Below are positions 10,817 through 22,898 of a stretch of 64,000 bases of DNA, one piece after another. The notes beneath the pieces are model-generated. The model saw only the letters and a list, made by a program, of their open reading frames with translations, was not told the DNA's origin and made no database searches. The position numbers and the translations under genes were made by a program. This DNA is from Turbatrix aceti. Taxonomy: Eukaryota > Nematoda > Chromadorea > Rhabditida > Panagrolaimidae. Position 1 is the first letter of the stretch; each line of letters starts with the position of its first letter. Where the stretch lies: contig OZ017768.1 of assembly GCA_963969345.1 (NCBI GenBank), forward strand, positions 3,062,718 through 3,126,717. The letters run 5' to 3'.

Positions 10817-11520
10817 ATGGCGGCCGAGGACCCGTGGTTTGACAAAGCCGTTCAGTGTTCCAACTACTTTTACTGCCTGTGGGATGATGAGAACTATTAT
10901 CTGGCCAAAATCATCGGTTTCGAAGGCGAAGCACCCAACCGGAATTTCAGGCTGCATTTTTACCATTACGGGAAGTCAGCCGACCGAGATGTCGAGGAAT
11001 CTTACCTCCTTCGTCCAAATAATGCCCTGGAGTACAACGACGAGAGTTATTCCAAGATTAAGGTGAGTATACCTGATTTATAGCATTTTGTGAACGTAAA
11101 AAATTGTTTAGGCACTGAACAAAAGGCGAACTGCGTTTCAACTCGGCTATCGCCACGGCTCCAACGGAAATCTGTTTCAAATTGTTCGCAATTCCGACGA
11201 CGCGACGTTGGTGCCGAGTCCGTCTCCGCCGGCGACTGACGAGACCGTCCCGCGCAGAAGGCGTGGAAGGCCCAAGGGTGCTAAGCGGGTTCAGTTTGTC
11301 GAATCCCCAGCTCCTCCTTCTCCTCCTCCGGATGCTGAAGTCGAGAAGCCTGTTGTTGTGCGCGTCGAGCTCGAAAAACCGACCCGACCAAAAATGATTT
11401 TGGTGAGTAAACTTTTTTTTAGGTCATTTGATATTTTTTTGCACTTTTTAGCCGAAGTTGAGCGAAAAAAGGCAGTCTGAAATTCTCCATGCACATCTTC
11501 GTCCTTCCGCCAGGCCCTAA
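10817..11520 (+). CDS. Small chromo-barrel protein with AT-hook-like motif, 201 aa
   Basis: The exons are 10817-11062, 11112-11402 and 11452-11520. Exon 1 (82 codons) encodes a chromo barrel (NYYLAKIIGFEGEAPNRNF, LHFYHYGK, LLRP) that aligns along its whole length with exon 1 of the neighbouring minus-strand gene. Both first exons are exactly 246 nt, both end in phase 0, and both second exons start with Ala-Leu. The second exon ends in a Pro-rich tail carrying RRRRGRPKGAKR, an AT-hook-like motif. There is no MRG domain. It is inferred to be a chromatin-binding protein made by duplication of the head of the larger gene. The two chromo barrels have lost the same aromatic-cage tryptophans relative to MRG15, as judged by eye. 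Confidence 0.7.
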
Positions 11521-11991
11521 ACTTCATACTTCCACTTTTTCACAGTTTTGGTTTCGTTTGAGTTATTTTAGCCCAGATTTGTGGTTTTTGTATAAATTTT
11601 TTTTGTTCGTGTCTTTTATTTGAACTTTTATGTGCGATAAATGGCACGATTAATAAAACACAAAAAATATGAAGCAGTGAAAAGTCTTACGTTCGGAAGT
11701 GTCCAATTTTCGTGTCAGGATTATTACTTCCAAGGAAAGATCCACATTTTGACCGTAATCTTCTTTTTTTTCAACTTTTTTTTGCTCTCAAGCTTTTTTT
11801 TTATAATTTTTTTTATTTCTGTCCTTTTTTTGTTCGAACGGTTAATTTTTCTTTGTTTATTGCATCAACCTGTCAAAATGAACAGTTTTTACAAAAACAC
11901 GTTTCAAGCGGCGCACGACGATATTTTTTTTGAATCTCGATGGCTGAGTTGTTTCTGATGCACCTGTTGATCATTGATACCAGCTTGTCAC
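11521..11991. other. Convergent intergenic spacer
   Basis: This holds the 3' flanks of two convergent genes. It is T-rich with long T runs near 11760-11835. No feature is supported. Confidence 0.5.
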
Positions 11992-13153
11992 CTATGTGGC
12001 TTGCGGAGGAATGGCGATGGCATCTGCGTTGACAAAGATGCTACGCAGCACAATGCCGAGCTCTGGGACGCTTTCTCTGAGATGCGGGTATACGGTAACC
12101 TTTTTGACATTCGGAAAAACAATGTTTCGACTCCGAAGTTCATCGAAGAACTCCACGTCGTGTCGGAGGATGCAGTCTTTGCCGTACGCCCGGCTAAACT
12201 CGCATTCGACGACTCCGCATTGCTGAATGAAGGAAACGTAGCACTCTCGGTACCTGGTGGTGTCGTAATTCGTCAGCAACAGTCGCCGGACACGGAGAAG
12301 GTCCCTGATGAGTTCCTGGGAAAAAAAAGAGAACGTAAAATTGCTTGAACGCATTTTTTCTTACCTTGAACGCTTCCTGAGAATCGTGGATGTAAGTTTC
12401 TTCGAGGATGCCGTGATCCATCCATTTGATGTTAAAAATGTCCAGCTCTAGGAAATCGAGGTGAATACGCATTTTTTGTTCATAGATGAACCGGAAAACT
12501 TCGATTGGAGGATTGGCAAGTTCCTTTATCGTCCGGAGATTTCTGATGATAACGTCGGTGAATCTTGTCGGATCATAAAGATAACGACTATTTTTCTCGT
12601 AGCTCCATAAAACTCGGAATGCTGTGAGGTCTGAAATGAGCCCAGGTTTAACGGTGTTATTAACACTGCTGAACAACTCACGGGTAAAATGCCGAACGAA
12701 GTCAAGGTCAAAGTAGTCCCAGCCAAAGATGTCGACTTCGCGCAGGGCACTTCCACACCTGCTGGCGATGAACTCGACGTTGATGGCCGCTAACTCCGAA
12801 TTGCAGACCATGCCGTTGACCACGAATTCGTTTTTGAGGGAGTTCGAAAACATGTACTCTTCATCATCTTCGTCCTGGGTGTCGTCAAGTTCGCCTAGAG
12901 CCAGCGGCTTCGGTATAATGTGTCGAAACCTGATGACCAGTCGACGGTCTCGCTTCAGCGCCCACAACAACTCGGACTCGAAGACTGGACTGATTTCCTG
13001 CAAATGACACAAATATTATTTTTGCCGTTGAACGCAGAAAAGTAAACTTACGGCGATGTGGCGAAGATCAATGGCATCCTGGAGAAGAAAATCGAGCATA
13101 CGACGTACGATTACGTGATTGTGGAAGACGGCTTTGATAGGGGATGCAGACAT
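11992..13153 (-). CDS. Unrecognised helical protein, 352 aa, possibly F-box-like
   Basis: The exons are 13153-13052, 12997-12365 and 12315-11992. All junctions are phase 0, with GTAAGT/GTAAGA donors and CAG acceptors. The first 35 residues (SPIKAVFHNHVIVRRMLDFL then LQDAIDLRHIA) resemble the helical start of an F-box. The rest has alternating hydrophobic and charged segments with an acidic loop (DDTQDEDDEEY) and LRR-free helices, as in nematode F-box-associated proteins. There is no signal peptide or membrane segment. The F-box reading is weak. What is certain is an open, spliced, 352-codon frame with coding-like composition. Confidence 0.6.
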
Positions 13154-14742
13154 GTTTGTAAATAAATAAAGATCCCAAAACAGAGGTAGCAATGGCGAAC
13201 GAAAGCAATCGACTAGCACTGACGGAAAATTAGTAAGCCATGGCTGCAGCGATAGTCCAGTCTGTGGGCGGATCCCAAATCATACATCCTATGCGAGCGA
13301 TTCACCGTGCCCCCCACCGCGCGGCATTCACACTTGCCTGACCTCTGCGATGCCTGCGCGTAGTCAGGCCGTTTTTTTCGGCCCGGGCCAAAACGGACGG
13401 TTTTACTAAATTTTCGAGTTGTAGTTGGAGTACCTGAACGACGTACAAGCTAGCGCTAGCGCGCAAAGCCATCGTCGGGTCGATAAATAAATAGAACGCC
13501 GATTGACTAATGGAGTCAGTCAGCGCAGTATTAGAGTTGAAAGAAGCAATAATACTTCTTTACCAGTGCCGCCGAAAATAGCAGTATTATACACCTAGTA
13601 TTAATCAATGCACGGCACATAAAAAATAATTTTTAAAAATCGAGCGCGTTCCGGATACCATTTTTTATCATCATGATATGATACATATACGATAGTAATC
13701 AACCCTTATCATATCGTGAATTATCAACTCTGAATCGGAAAATGCAGGTGACCCAGCATCAGGGATTGGCGAACGTTCGTGTTCGTTTGAGTTCGTTCGC
13801 GAACAAAGATAAATTTTCCGAACAGATAAAACGAACAAAAATTTAGGTAAAATCAGTTTAAAGGTGCCGAAATTGATGTTATTTTTCCAAAAATGGCAAA
13901 TAGTGTCAATTGCCTTCGGTAATAAAAAGTGTTGGAAAACTGTCACAAAAACGTGAAAACACATAGTACCGAATTTTACGTTTTTATGCCCAGTTTAGAA
14001 AAAAAAATTGTGTAAAGTATGCTAAAAATCTGTTCGTTGTTCGTTCGCGAACAAAATTAACAAAACGTTCGTGTTCGTTCGAGATCAAAAAAATGGCTGC
14101 TCGCTCCTCGCCCATCTCTGCCCAGCATCCCTATCAATCCCGAGCAAAACCAATTCCCGGTCTCCAACACTGCCCTTGTCACCAAAATCCACCATCAGAT
14201 CAATGTTCTCTTTATTCTTCACATTTTTGTCCAACCAACCCCTCAGGGCTGATCCAAACGAACAGGCAAATAGTAATAAATTAGGCACATACAACGTCTT
14301 TGCTGGGTTGCACGTAAATACACTGACTGGCACATGCCTAACATAGTAAGTAGAGGAGGCCGCGTGAAAATCAGTAAAATCAGTACATGAATAAAAATCA
14401 TGATCATGGCAGTAATAATACAAAAAAGAAACGACGACGTCGGAGGATGGATGGATGGCAACATGGCAAAGCAGTAGTACAAAAAAAACAAAAAAACATC
14501 AATTTTGCAAAGGTGATGAGATTTTCAACAATTTTAAAATTTGGAGTCGGGTGGTGACTAGGTGGATGAATGGAACAACAAAAAAGTACATAAATGCTTG
14601 CATCCTTTTTTGGTTATACAGGCAGACAAAAAATACAGGGCGGCGGCTGAAACCCTTCTCTGTACCATCCAAAGACAAAAAACAATTTTCCAAAAGAAAA
14701 AAACGTGTAAAGCATACCCTGGATCAGATACCTGGAAAAACC
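13154..14742. repeat. Non-coding interval with GTTCG repeat copies 2 and 3
   Basis: 13154-13640 shows no exon or RNA gene that I can support. 13770-13850 is the inverted partner of the repeat at window start. 14030-14080 (GTTCGTTGTTCGTTCGCGAACAAAA-like) is a third, shorter block. The spacer between them, 13850-14030, is unique AT-rich DNA. The rest up to the Src stop codon is 3' flank and low-complexity sequence. Confidence 0.55.
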
Positions 14743-17362
14743 TCAACTCGTCGCACTCGGAGGAGCGTAGCTGTGCTGAGAGCTGACAAAGAAATCGTCA
14801 AAGTAGGAAAACAAGAAGGCAAACGTCGGTCTTCTTTCCGGCGCTCTGTCCCAGCACTTGATCACGACATCGTGATAAACGTTGTCTGGACAATTCCTTG
14901 GCTGTGGCATACGGTAGCCGAGTTCGACCTGTTCGAGGACCTCTCGATTGTGCATTCCCGCATAGGGGACCTGGCCTCTGCTGAAGATCTCGCACAGCAG
15001 CACTCCGTAGCTCCAAACATCCGATTTGACCGTAAAATTGCCCTGCGCCGCTGCTTCGGGTGCTGTCCACTTGATGGGGAATTTGGCTCCCGTCTGGGCT
15101 TCGTAGATGTCTTCTTCCATGAGTTTCCGTGCGAGACCAAAGTCCGCTACCTTCACTACGGGGACGCCGGAGATTCGTTCGCCGACGAGGACATTTCTCG
15201 CTGCGAGATCGCGATGGACGAGTTTTCGCTCTTCGAGGTATTTCATGCCGTTCGCGATCTGACCACACATGTCGATCATCGCCTGCACGCTGAGGTGGTT
15301 GCTCTCGTTGCGGAGGAAGTGGAGCAGGCTGCCGCCTTCCATGAATTCCGTGATGATGTAGAAGGGCTCTTCTCGGGTACACACGGCGTAGAGCTTGACG
15401 AGGTTAGGATGGTCGCATTGCTTCATGATATGTGCTTCTCTGAAGCGAAATAATCATAAAAACTCATTCACAACAAGGCAAAAAATCAGCCTCAAAATCG
15501 GATGTCCAAAATTTTCAGGACAAATTTTTTTTTTAAACAATTTTAAAAAAAGTAATAAAAATTTGTTTTCAAAGTAAAATTTTTTTTTTAAATTTTAATA
15601 ACAAAATTGAAACAAAATTTTAAATTTTTTTACGGGTCTAAAAAAATATAAATAAAATCTAAATTTTTTTTGAACATTTTTAGATTTTTTTACGAATCTA
15701 AAAGAAAATTTAAAAATTAAATCTAAAAATTTTTTTGAACAAAACATCGAAATGTGATGTAAAAATTCGTAATAAATATATACGCAGAAATAATTTTAAA
15801 AAAATTAAAAATTTTTTAATTGAAAAACAAAAATGTCCGTTAAGCATAAAAAATTGACTTGCAAATTTTTTTATGACTTTTCCGGACGGCCAAATTTTAT
15901 GCCTCGATTCAAAAATTTTTTTTAAACGTTTACTTACCCCAAGAACGCCTCCGACGACATCATACCCGGTTTCATAGTCTTGATGGCGACGTCGACGATG
16001 CCCCGCCACTTGCCCTTCCATACCTCGCCAAAGTTGCCGTCACCGAGCTTTTCCCTCAATTCCAGCTGATCCCTGGGAATCTCCCAGTTTTCGTGAGTTG
16101 TCCGATCGAGATCTTTTCGGATGGGGGCAATCTTTGGCGCGGGGAATGTCAACTGACCGCATAGGCCGTCAGCTCGGGCTGAAAAAAAAACATAAAAATG
16201 TTTCCAACAAAAAAATCAAAAATTACCTGAATAATACTGAACAAGCTCCTGGATGGTTGTAAACTTGATTCTGGGAGTGATGAAAAAGGCTTCGTTGTCG
16301 TCGAATCTCTTGATTTTGTAGTGCTTGACCGAGGGGCCTCCGTAGCCGCTGCCGCCATCCTTAATGGTCAGCGCGTATTCGAGAGGATCGGTTTCACGCT
16401 CCCGAATTAGGAAAGTTCCCTTTGGCAGGTTGGGTCTCGAGACGAGGCGTTCTGCGTGCGATCGAGGAATTCGACCAGCAAACCATTCTTCGGATTCGAG
16501 GGTTTTGAAGCGTCCGACAAAGTTTCGAGGCACGTAGCCTGTTACCGGATCGTCGCCCTGTCGCTCGAGTTTCACAAACCACCAATCTGAGTTTCTGGAA
16601 AAAAAATGTAAATAAAATCGAGATTTTTTATAACTTTGTTTTTTTTTCTCCCGCTCCAATTTTTTTTGCTACGTTTTTTATTTTTTCCGTTTTTTTAAAA
16701 ACAATCAAAAAATCCGGATAAAATCATAAAAAAATCCCAAAACTTCCTTCGAACCCCAAAAAATTAAAATTAAAATTCCAGTCACAGTTTACATTGAAAA
16801 TAAATAAATAAATCCTTCCCCGACAGTTATTGGTTGACTCTGACTGCAAAAGTTTGTTCGTTCGTTCGTTTACGCGAAATCCAATCCGAGTCAATTGGAT
16901 TAAGCAGCCAAGCCGGTAAAGGACCATAATCCGTAATCGGATCGACAAAGAATATAAATACTTATAAAAAAGCCCCATCACCCAAGCGACTTACGTTCCA
17001 TCGAGGAGGTACATGATGTCTCCTTTGTTGAAGCTGAGGTCCCCGTCTGACCTGCTCTCGTACGAGTAGAGCGCCACGAGGCAGACAGCCTGCTGCTGTG
17101 ACGAGACTACTTCGGGATCGCCGCCTCCGAGCCCGGTGGTCTTGCTGTTGACGTGGTACATGCGGGGCGTGCCGTGCGTGTACCTCGCGCCAGACGCGAT
17201 ATTCGCAGCACCGGCGAGACTGTTCATCGGGCCTCCTCCGGGTGGGCCACCCATCGGTATCTGACCGCCTCCTGGCTTGTGCAGCACCGGTGGAGGGTGT
17301 CTGTTGTACGAGTCCGTAGGATGGGCATCGCTGTTTCGGGGCTTCGATATGCAATGACCCAT
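14743..17362 (-). CDS. src-1: Src-family non-receptor tyrosine kinase, 557 aa
   Basis: The exons are 17362-16995, 16594-16227, 16178-15938 and 15439-14743. The start MGHCISK carries Gly2 with Ser6/Lys7 for myristoylation and Cys4 for palmitoylation. A Gly/Pro-rich unique region of about 85 aa follows. Next come SH3 ([28 protein letters not shown]), SH2 ([22 protein letters not shown]) and the kinase domain with [33 protein letters not shown], an activation-loop Tyr ([14 protein letters not shown]) and APEA. The C-terminal tail ends [10 protein letters not shown], whose Tyr is positioned like the Csk-regulated inhibitory Tyr. All catalytic residues are present and the length is normal for the family. 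A TTTTTTTTTAG acceptor lies 6 nt before the ATG. It transmits integrin and receptor signals to the cytoskeleton, so the nearby laminin and paxillin genes encode proteins of the same pathway. Confidence 0.96.
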
Positions 17363-17370
17363 CGTTGACT

Positions 17371-20300
17371 AAAAAAAAAATTTTTTTTGTTAAAATATAA
17401 AATTGATTAAAATTTTAAAAAATCGGACAAATGAGTAAAAAACAAGGTGGAAATGCAACTTTTTTTCTGGTCTCGAATGACAAATTACGATCGACAGCAA
17501 ACAGCTGCATTGGAGCACTTCCAAGGACCCCAGGTCAACAAAGAATACAAAAAACTCCAGAAAAAAATCAGGCGTAGATAAACAAGAAAAAATAAACGCA
17601 TCAACGCGCCCTGGATGACTCACAAAGTCACTTCAATTTTAAGCAGGCACGTACGCATGAAAAATAAAAGCTAAGCCGTCGAGACACGCGTTATCAGTCC
17701 AAGTAGGCGGAGAGAAAACCGATCCTGCGATGATGACTCGTCAGCAGTTGGAAATTCAAAAAAAAAGAAAAAGAACAAATCCGACCCTGCACGTAAGCCT
17801 AGAAAAACCATATAAGCCACTTTAAAGATCCCAGAACTCCAGAGCATGCAGAAAACGTAAATGAATACACAGGGCAACATCAAAGAATTGCAATTGATGA
17901 CTGAAGAAAAAAAAAGACGAGCAGACAACGCACTAATCGATGCTCGCACGCTGCAAAGTGTGCACTCTCATTAGAGCCGTTGTTCGCAAGCGGCAGTCGT
18001 GCGAGTAGTGGCCAATGCAACTCCTCCGCGCTGGGCATCATTCATCCATCAATCGCACGCTAAAAACATGGATCTACCCCGAAAGTAAAAAAAAAAAGTT
18101 TTTCACACGCTCAAATATTTTTTTTCAATCTTCAATTATAAATAGAAAAATTTTCCACACAAAAAAAATGTTCATTGACGCGATCGCAAACGTCAGCCAG
18201 TCTCACATCAGGTCGTCACAGCTCGTTAATCACCTTACAGCTCGGATGAAAAGGCCACAGACTTTTCAACCGAGCAGAAAGGTGGTAAGCCTCCGGGGTT
18301 CCTTCCCAGACAATTTGATTTTTTCTGATTTTTTCCTTTTAAGAAATCAACAAGCCCAGTCAAAAACAAAAAAAAACATCGACGAAGAAGCTAATTAATT
18401 AATTAATTAACACAACGCACAGCGTGGGAAAGACCGCCCGTTAACATTTTAAACAGAACAAAAATCATCATCATGAAAACTTTTATAGTCATTGTTAGTT
18501 TTTTTTTTTACAATTAAATAAATACAAAACAACAAGTTCTCGTTTATCGTTGCAGTTCAATTTTGACTGTCAAATTGAATTCCAAAAAGAAATAAAATCG
18601 CCTCCGTCTACGACCACCTAAATATGTATTGCATACACCTAGATAGACATCGTCACCGTCGTCGTCCTGCAATCAACACAAAATAAGGCGCGGCAGTCAG
18701 TCAGTCGCAAAAGTCCCCGAGAGAGCGGTAAAAGTTCGTTTACTGCAATCTAATTAAATAAACGAAACAAAGAAAAGCTGACTTTGACCTCGGAAAAATG
18801 GAAAGAAGGAAACATTCCCGAACTAACTCAAACGATGATATCAAAAAAAAAGTTACAAAGTCGCCAAAAATGAAAAAAAAAATATTCAACGGTCTTTCGC
18901 TCGTCGCCTTGAATTTCTTTCGCGCACCGCATCCATCCATCGGTCAATTCAAAAGTCTTGTCTTCACTTTTCACCCCTCCCGAAGCAAAAAAAGGGAAAA
19001 ATGACACCATGATGATCGTCTATCTATCGAACCGGACCGCTTAAAGGACAGGACGGCGGGCGAGTGGGAGTACGAAAACCGATTTTAAAAGTTAGTACCA
19101 GAAAACGAGGCGAGACATAATACCGAGAGTCGAGTCGAGTCAAGTCACCCGCTGCTGGTGTACGTATTTTGAGTCCTGAGCAGTACGTACCCGCCTCAGG
19201 ACTCAAAATGCTGCTGTGCGACGGCCTGGTCGGTCAATAAACAAACCCGGGTAAAAAGTAGAGGCTCAAAACACCAAAAAAGGACAAATCAAGCAGAAAT
19301 AATATTTATTTATTTATAAAACGCGCGCGCGCGCGCGAGTCACTGAACTTTGCGCTGGGATATAATCTGGAGTTCAAAAAGTGTTCGCAACGCATAATTA
19401 CGTCCGGAAAAGTGTCCTGGAAGCCGTGCTTGCTTTCAGACTGGCTTTCAGGGTCATAAAGTATGAATGAAAAAGTCGTATACGTACAACAGGGCCAACA
19501 TTGTCCGCGCAAGAGAAAAAAAACAGTGCACGCGATCGATCGGCAGAGGAAAGGCAGACGCGAGTCGCAAAAATGCCATCTGGCGAAGAAGCAAACACTC
19601 AAAAACGTGGCGACTTATCCAATCCCTCCATCCATCCGCCCAGCTGACCGACCGGTTGGTCCTTGAATATACGAGTGGCAATGCAATGTACACTGGTCAC
19701 TTTGCATGCACTTGACAGCGAGCAGCCGCCTCCGAATGCATGCGGCATGCGGCAAGCGACAAGCAGCTTGGAAGCTCAGTAAACATCATAATCTCCTGCC
19801 GGCAGGGTCATATCCCGTTGTCGTCGTCCCCAGAGCGATCTACAAGCAGGCAAAAGACAAGATGACAACCATGACATGAAATGCGACAATTTGACAAACT
19901 TGGAAGAGTTATGGCGCCGCTCGGGGCCCCACAACAGACAGAACACTGAAAGAAAGCTGGCCGACATGAGAAATCACAGCGCAAGGCAAACAATACATAG
20001 TGCATAAAGATGTTCCGCCGGAAACCCCGGAAGACTATATGTACGAATTTTGACTAGGATGTCTGGGATGCACTTCCTGCAGATAATCATGCAGACATTT
20101 GTCCGCCGATCAGACTGACACGCCGTGGGATGCATTTCAATGGTATACACAGTCTACCCGGATACCTGACCAGTTTGGAAAAAGACAAAAAATATGACAG
20201 ACATTTCGGACATAAATAATTATCGCAATAATGATCAAAAAAGTTATTGAATGGAAATAATTAATATAAACTTTTTCAAAAAACCGATCTGTCATCATCG

Positions 20301-20538
20301 GAAGAGAAAGTTCCGCAGTTTACGATCTTCATAGATCACTTCAACGTTTCCAGGACGAAAATCTTGGGTGGCTAAGAAAAGAAGAATGTCTGTGTCGTGG
20401 CATTGGCCGATATCGTATAAGAAGAAAATACATGTTAATGGAGTGTGATAATAGTGTGATAACATGGAAACTAAAATAAAAAACACGAATGAAAGTGAAA
20501 GTAATAAACCTAAAAGCAGGGTGCCGAAATCTCCCGGA
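17371..20538. other. Gene-free upstream region of the Src gene
   Basis: There is no exon that I can support. Contents noted: a TTAA microsatellite (18392-18410), a 14-bp perfect hairpin (19167-19208) and an alternating CG run (19321-19337). The open frames here have no domain or splice logic. Confidence 0.5.
19167..19208. repeat. Perfect 14-bp hairpin
   Basis: The arms are TTTTGAGTCCTGAG (19167-19180) and CTCAGGACTCAAAA (19195-19208), with a 14-nt loop. Direct GCTGCTG motifs sit just outside. It is too short on its own for a microRNA precursor. Confidence 0.6.
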
Positions 20539-20908
20539 CAGTGTTGTCGGTTCTGAAAATTTTTCGGGTACCCGAACCGGAACCGGAACCGAAAAAATAT
20601 TTTTTGGGTACTCGGAACCGGAACCGGAACCGAAAGTAGAAAATTCGGGTACCCGAACCGGAACCGGAACTTTTCAAACCGCGTGCGAAACCAAATTTGA
20701 AGGATTTTCGTGTCAAAAGTGTTCAAAAAGAATAAAATTGCTTTGAACATGAACTTATAACCGATTTCGAAGCGCTTTTTTTCACTCTGTGAGAGCTCGT
20801 TTTTGCCGTAATTTGAACTCACTTTTAAAATCCGGGTACCCGGAACCGGCATTTCGGGTACCCGGAACCGGAACCGGCCGGTTCCGGTCCGGGTACCCGA
20901 CAACACTG
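20539..20908. mobile_element. CAGTGTTGTCGG-ended MITE, 370 bp
   Basis: The inverted termini are CAGTGTTGTCGG (20539-20550) and CCGACAACACTG (20897-20908). Inside each end is an array of GGGTACCCGAACCGG / GGAACCGGAACC units. The ends resemble hAT-type termini and the length equals that of the MITE at 1376. An 8-bp duplication is not evident (CTCCCGGA versus GATGTGGC), so the insertion may be old or rearranged. Related ends occur in introns of the U2SURP gene. Confidence 0.7.
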
Positions 20909-21080
20909 GATGTGGCGGCCGTTTGAAAAATGGGGGTATCAAATAATCAATACTTCCTGCACACTGACTGAGAAAAATACTTTCAGAAAAAAAAAAGAAA
21001 ACAATAGAAATGTTGAAAATGTCGAGTCATGGAAACTTATCAAATACAATAGGTAAAAAATATGAATCGGCTATAGCCAA

Positions 21081-21125
21081 CGTGTATGCTTACAATACTG
21101 TGAATAAGTATTGTAAGCATATACG
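21081..21125. repeat. Hairpin upstream of the 7TM gene
   Basis: The arms CGTGTATGCTTACAATACT (21081-21099) and AGTATTGTAAGCATATACG (21107-21125) pair at 18 of 19 positions with a 7-nt loop. It lies 48 bp before the receptor start codon. Confidence 0.65.
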
Positions 21126-21172
21126 TTTTCAACACAAACGCAATATTTATTTAATTTTTTACATTTAAAAAA

Positions 21173-22282
21173 ATGTTATCACACTCCATTATTGAAAGTT
21201 GTTTCCAAAATGTTTCCGACAATGTCATCACAGTAAGTGAATACTATTTACTTTTGTTATCAAAACGTTTTTTTTTATTTCAGAATATACAAAAAAAAAT
21301 GAAGGCCGAGATGCACACGCTATACGGATTCACAATGATTCCTTGTGCCGCGATCGGTTTAATTTTTTCAGTTATATCACTAGTCGCATTGGGCCGACTG
21401 ATCATAAAACGGCAGGATGTTGGACGAAAACCGTATATTTTGATTGGTAACCGAATAATAAGCGACGTTATAACATGTATAGCTATGCTGGTAACCGGCA
21501 TTATGACAATTTTGTAAGCCCCCCAACTACCGAAATTTTCTGTCATTTATAAAAACAATTTCAGTGACAATTTTGAGTTGCTAATTGATGATGTAGCAAT
21601 AGCTTCAATTTATATATCTACAATTTTATATTGTTTTTTGTCATTTGTAAAGTTTTGTGCTGTCGCCCAGCCGTTGCGCTTCAAACAAAAATTTACACTC
21701 AAAGCATGTTTATATCTTGTCGGTATTAGTTGGATTGTTTTTTTTTTATATATGGTGTTTATTTTATTCACAATTACGTGCTACAAGATGACAGCACCGG
21801 TTTTTATATAAAACGCATCCAGCATGTTTTGTTAGTGGTAATGTATATTTTAACAATTGCCGCCTATATTGTAACAGGTTTGTTGTTTTAAAAAATGAAG
21901 AAAAGAATTTGATTTTATGTCTACCAAAATTTCAGCTATCAAAATTAGCACGACTTCCAGATTAAACCCAGCATTAAACGCCGGGATAAAAATTTCTATG
22001 ATTAAGCTTGGAGCAGGCATAATATCGTTTGCTGTTTTTAATATACCAACCATCTTCTGGAGTGTTACAGAATGTTTTTTACCCCTGTGTTATTATTATA
22101 TAAATGCAGATGAACTAGTGATTTTACTAGGGATTGTTCGACTTTCACTTGTTTTCAGAATAATTCTGGATTCCGTTGTTTTTTTTGTAATGGATTCCAA
22201 AATCCGTCATTCCCTGATGACAATGGTCGGGCACTGTCATCAAACGCCTCGACCCGCTTCTGTTCCAATGGCCTCCTCGTAG
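21173..22282 (+). pseudogene. Nematode-type chemoreceptor-like 7TM GPCR, frame broken before TM5
   Basis: Exons 21173-21232, 21284-21513, 21565 to about 21808, about 21815-21877 and 21936-22282 give seven hydrophobic helices. TM1 is around IPCAAIGLIFSVISLVALG, TM2 around IISDVITCIAMLV, and TM3 ends FVKFCAVAQPLRFK. TM4 is around LVGISWIVFFLYMV, TM5 VLLVVMYILTIAAYIV, TM6 GAGIISFAVFNIPTIFW, and TM7 ends FFVMDSKIR. The layout and the PLRF and D-S-K-I-R motifs fit nematode chemosensory receptors of the srsx/srx type. Between TM4 and TM5 an in-frame TAA (about 21808) and a frame change interrupt the protein, and no intron with good signals bridges it. I therefore call it a pseudogene, although a sequencing error would give the same picture. 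Confidence 0.6.
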
Positions 22283-22898
22283 GGACTCCCCGTATACAAA
22301 AATTTCCAGAATAAATGCTTTCTGAACTGCCACCTAAAAAAACCTAAAAAAAATATGCCCCAACAAAATACCTGCTTTGTTAATAATGTTTTATGGTAAT
22401 AAAATTGTAAGTAAACGTTTTGAGCGATGCGCGCGGCCAGAGCTTTCCGGAGAGATCTTACATATTTCGTACAAGAGCAATAAAGCGTCAGTTTATCTTG
22501 CTTTGACGATTTTCGACAACCAGACGACAGCGACGATGGGAAGAAGAAATCGCGACCAAATCGAATCAATACATTTACGCCTACGTGGACATCATTTGGG
22601 CCTCCTTGGTAACTAACCACTGAGTAATGGTGAAAAAAATAAATAAATAAAATAAACGTTTCGTCCAGTCCCCTAACTTTGCATGTCCTGTCCCCTAACA
22701 AAGCATTTGAAGTTGTAACCGAAAAGTATCAGGCAGTGCATTGTGAGCCCGAAGGCAAAAACTTTCAATTGGAAGTGTTTTTCAGACTTTTCCATCAAAA
22801 AATCTGTGAGAATTTGGGAGGCGAGAGATATGTAGTTGTACTGGATTCCTTGCGACTGCACTTTACACCCCCTGTTGCCAGCGTGGCTACGCCAACGC

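Noticed and set aside
5155..14000. GGTTCGA-type B-box matches as tRNA genes
   Set aside because: The matches in the repeat exons and elsewhere lack an acceptor stem, A-box and cloverleaf; no tRNA is supported in the window.
14455..15453. 332-codon plus-strand frame
   Set aside because: It is antisense to the last Src exon, which has full kinase motifs; the plus frame has none.
19321..19337. Alternating CG run as a regulatory Z-DNA site
   Set aside because: It is a simple dinucleotide repeat with no gene within 1.8 kb; nothing further supports a function.
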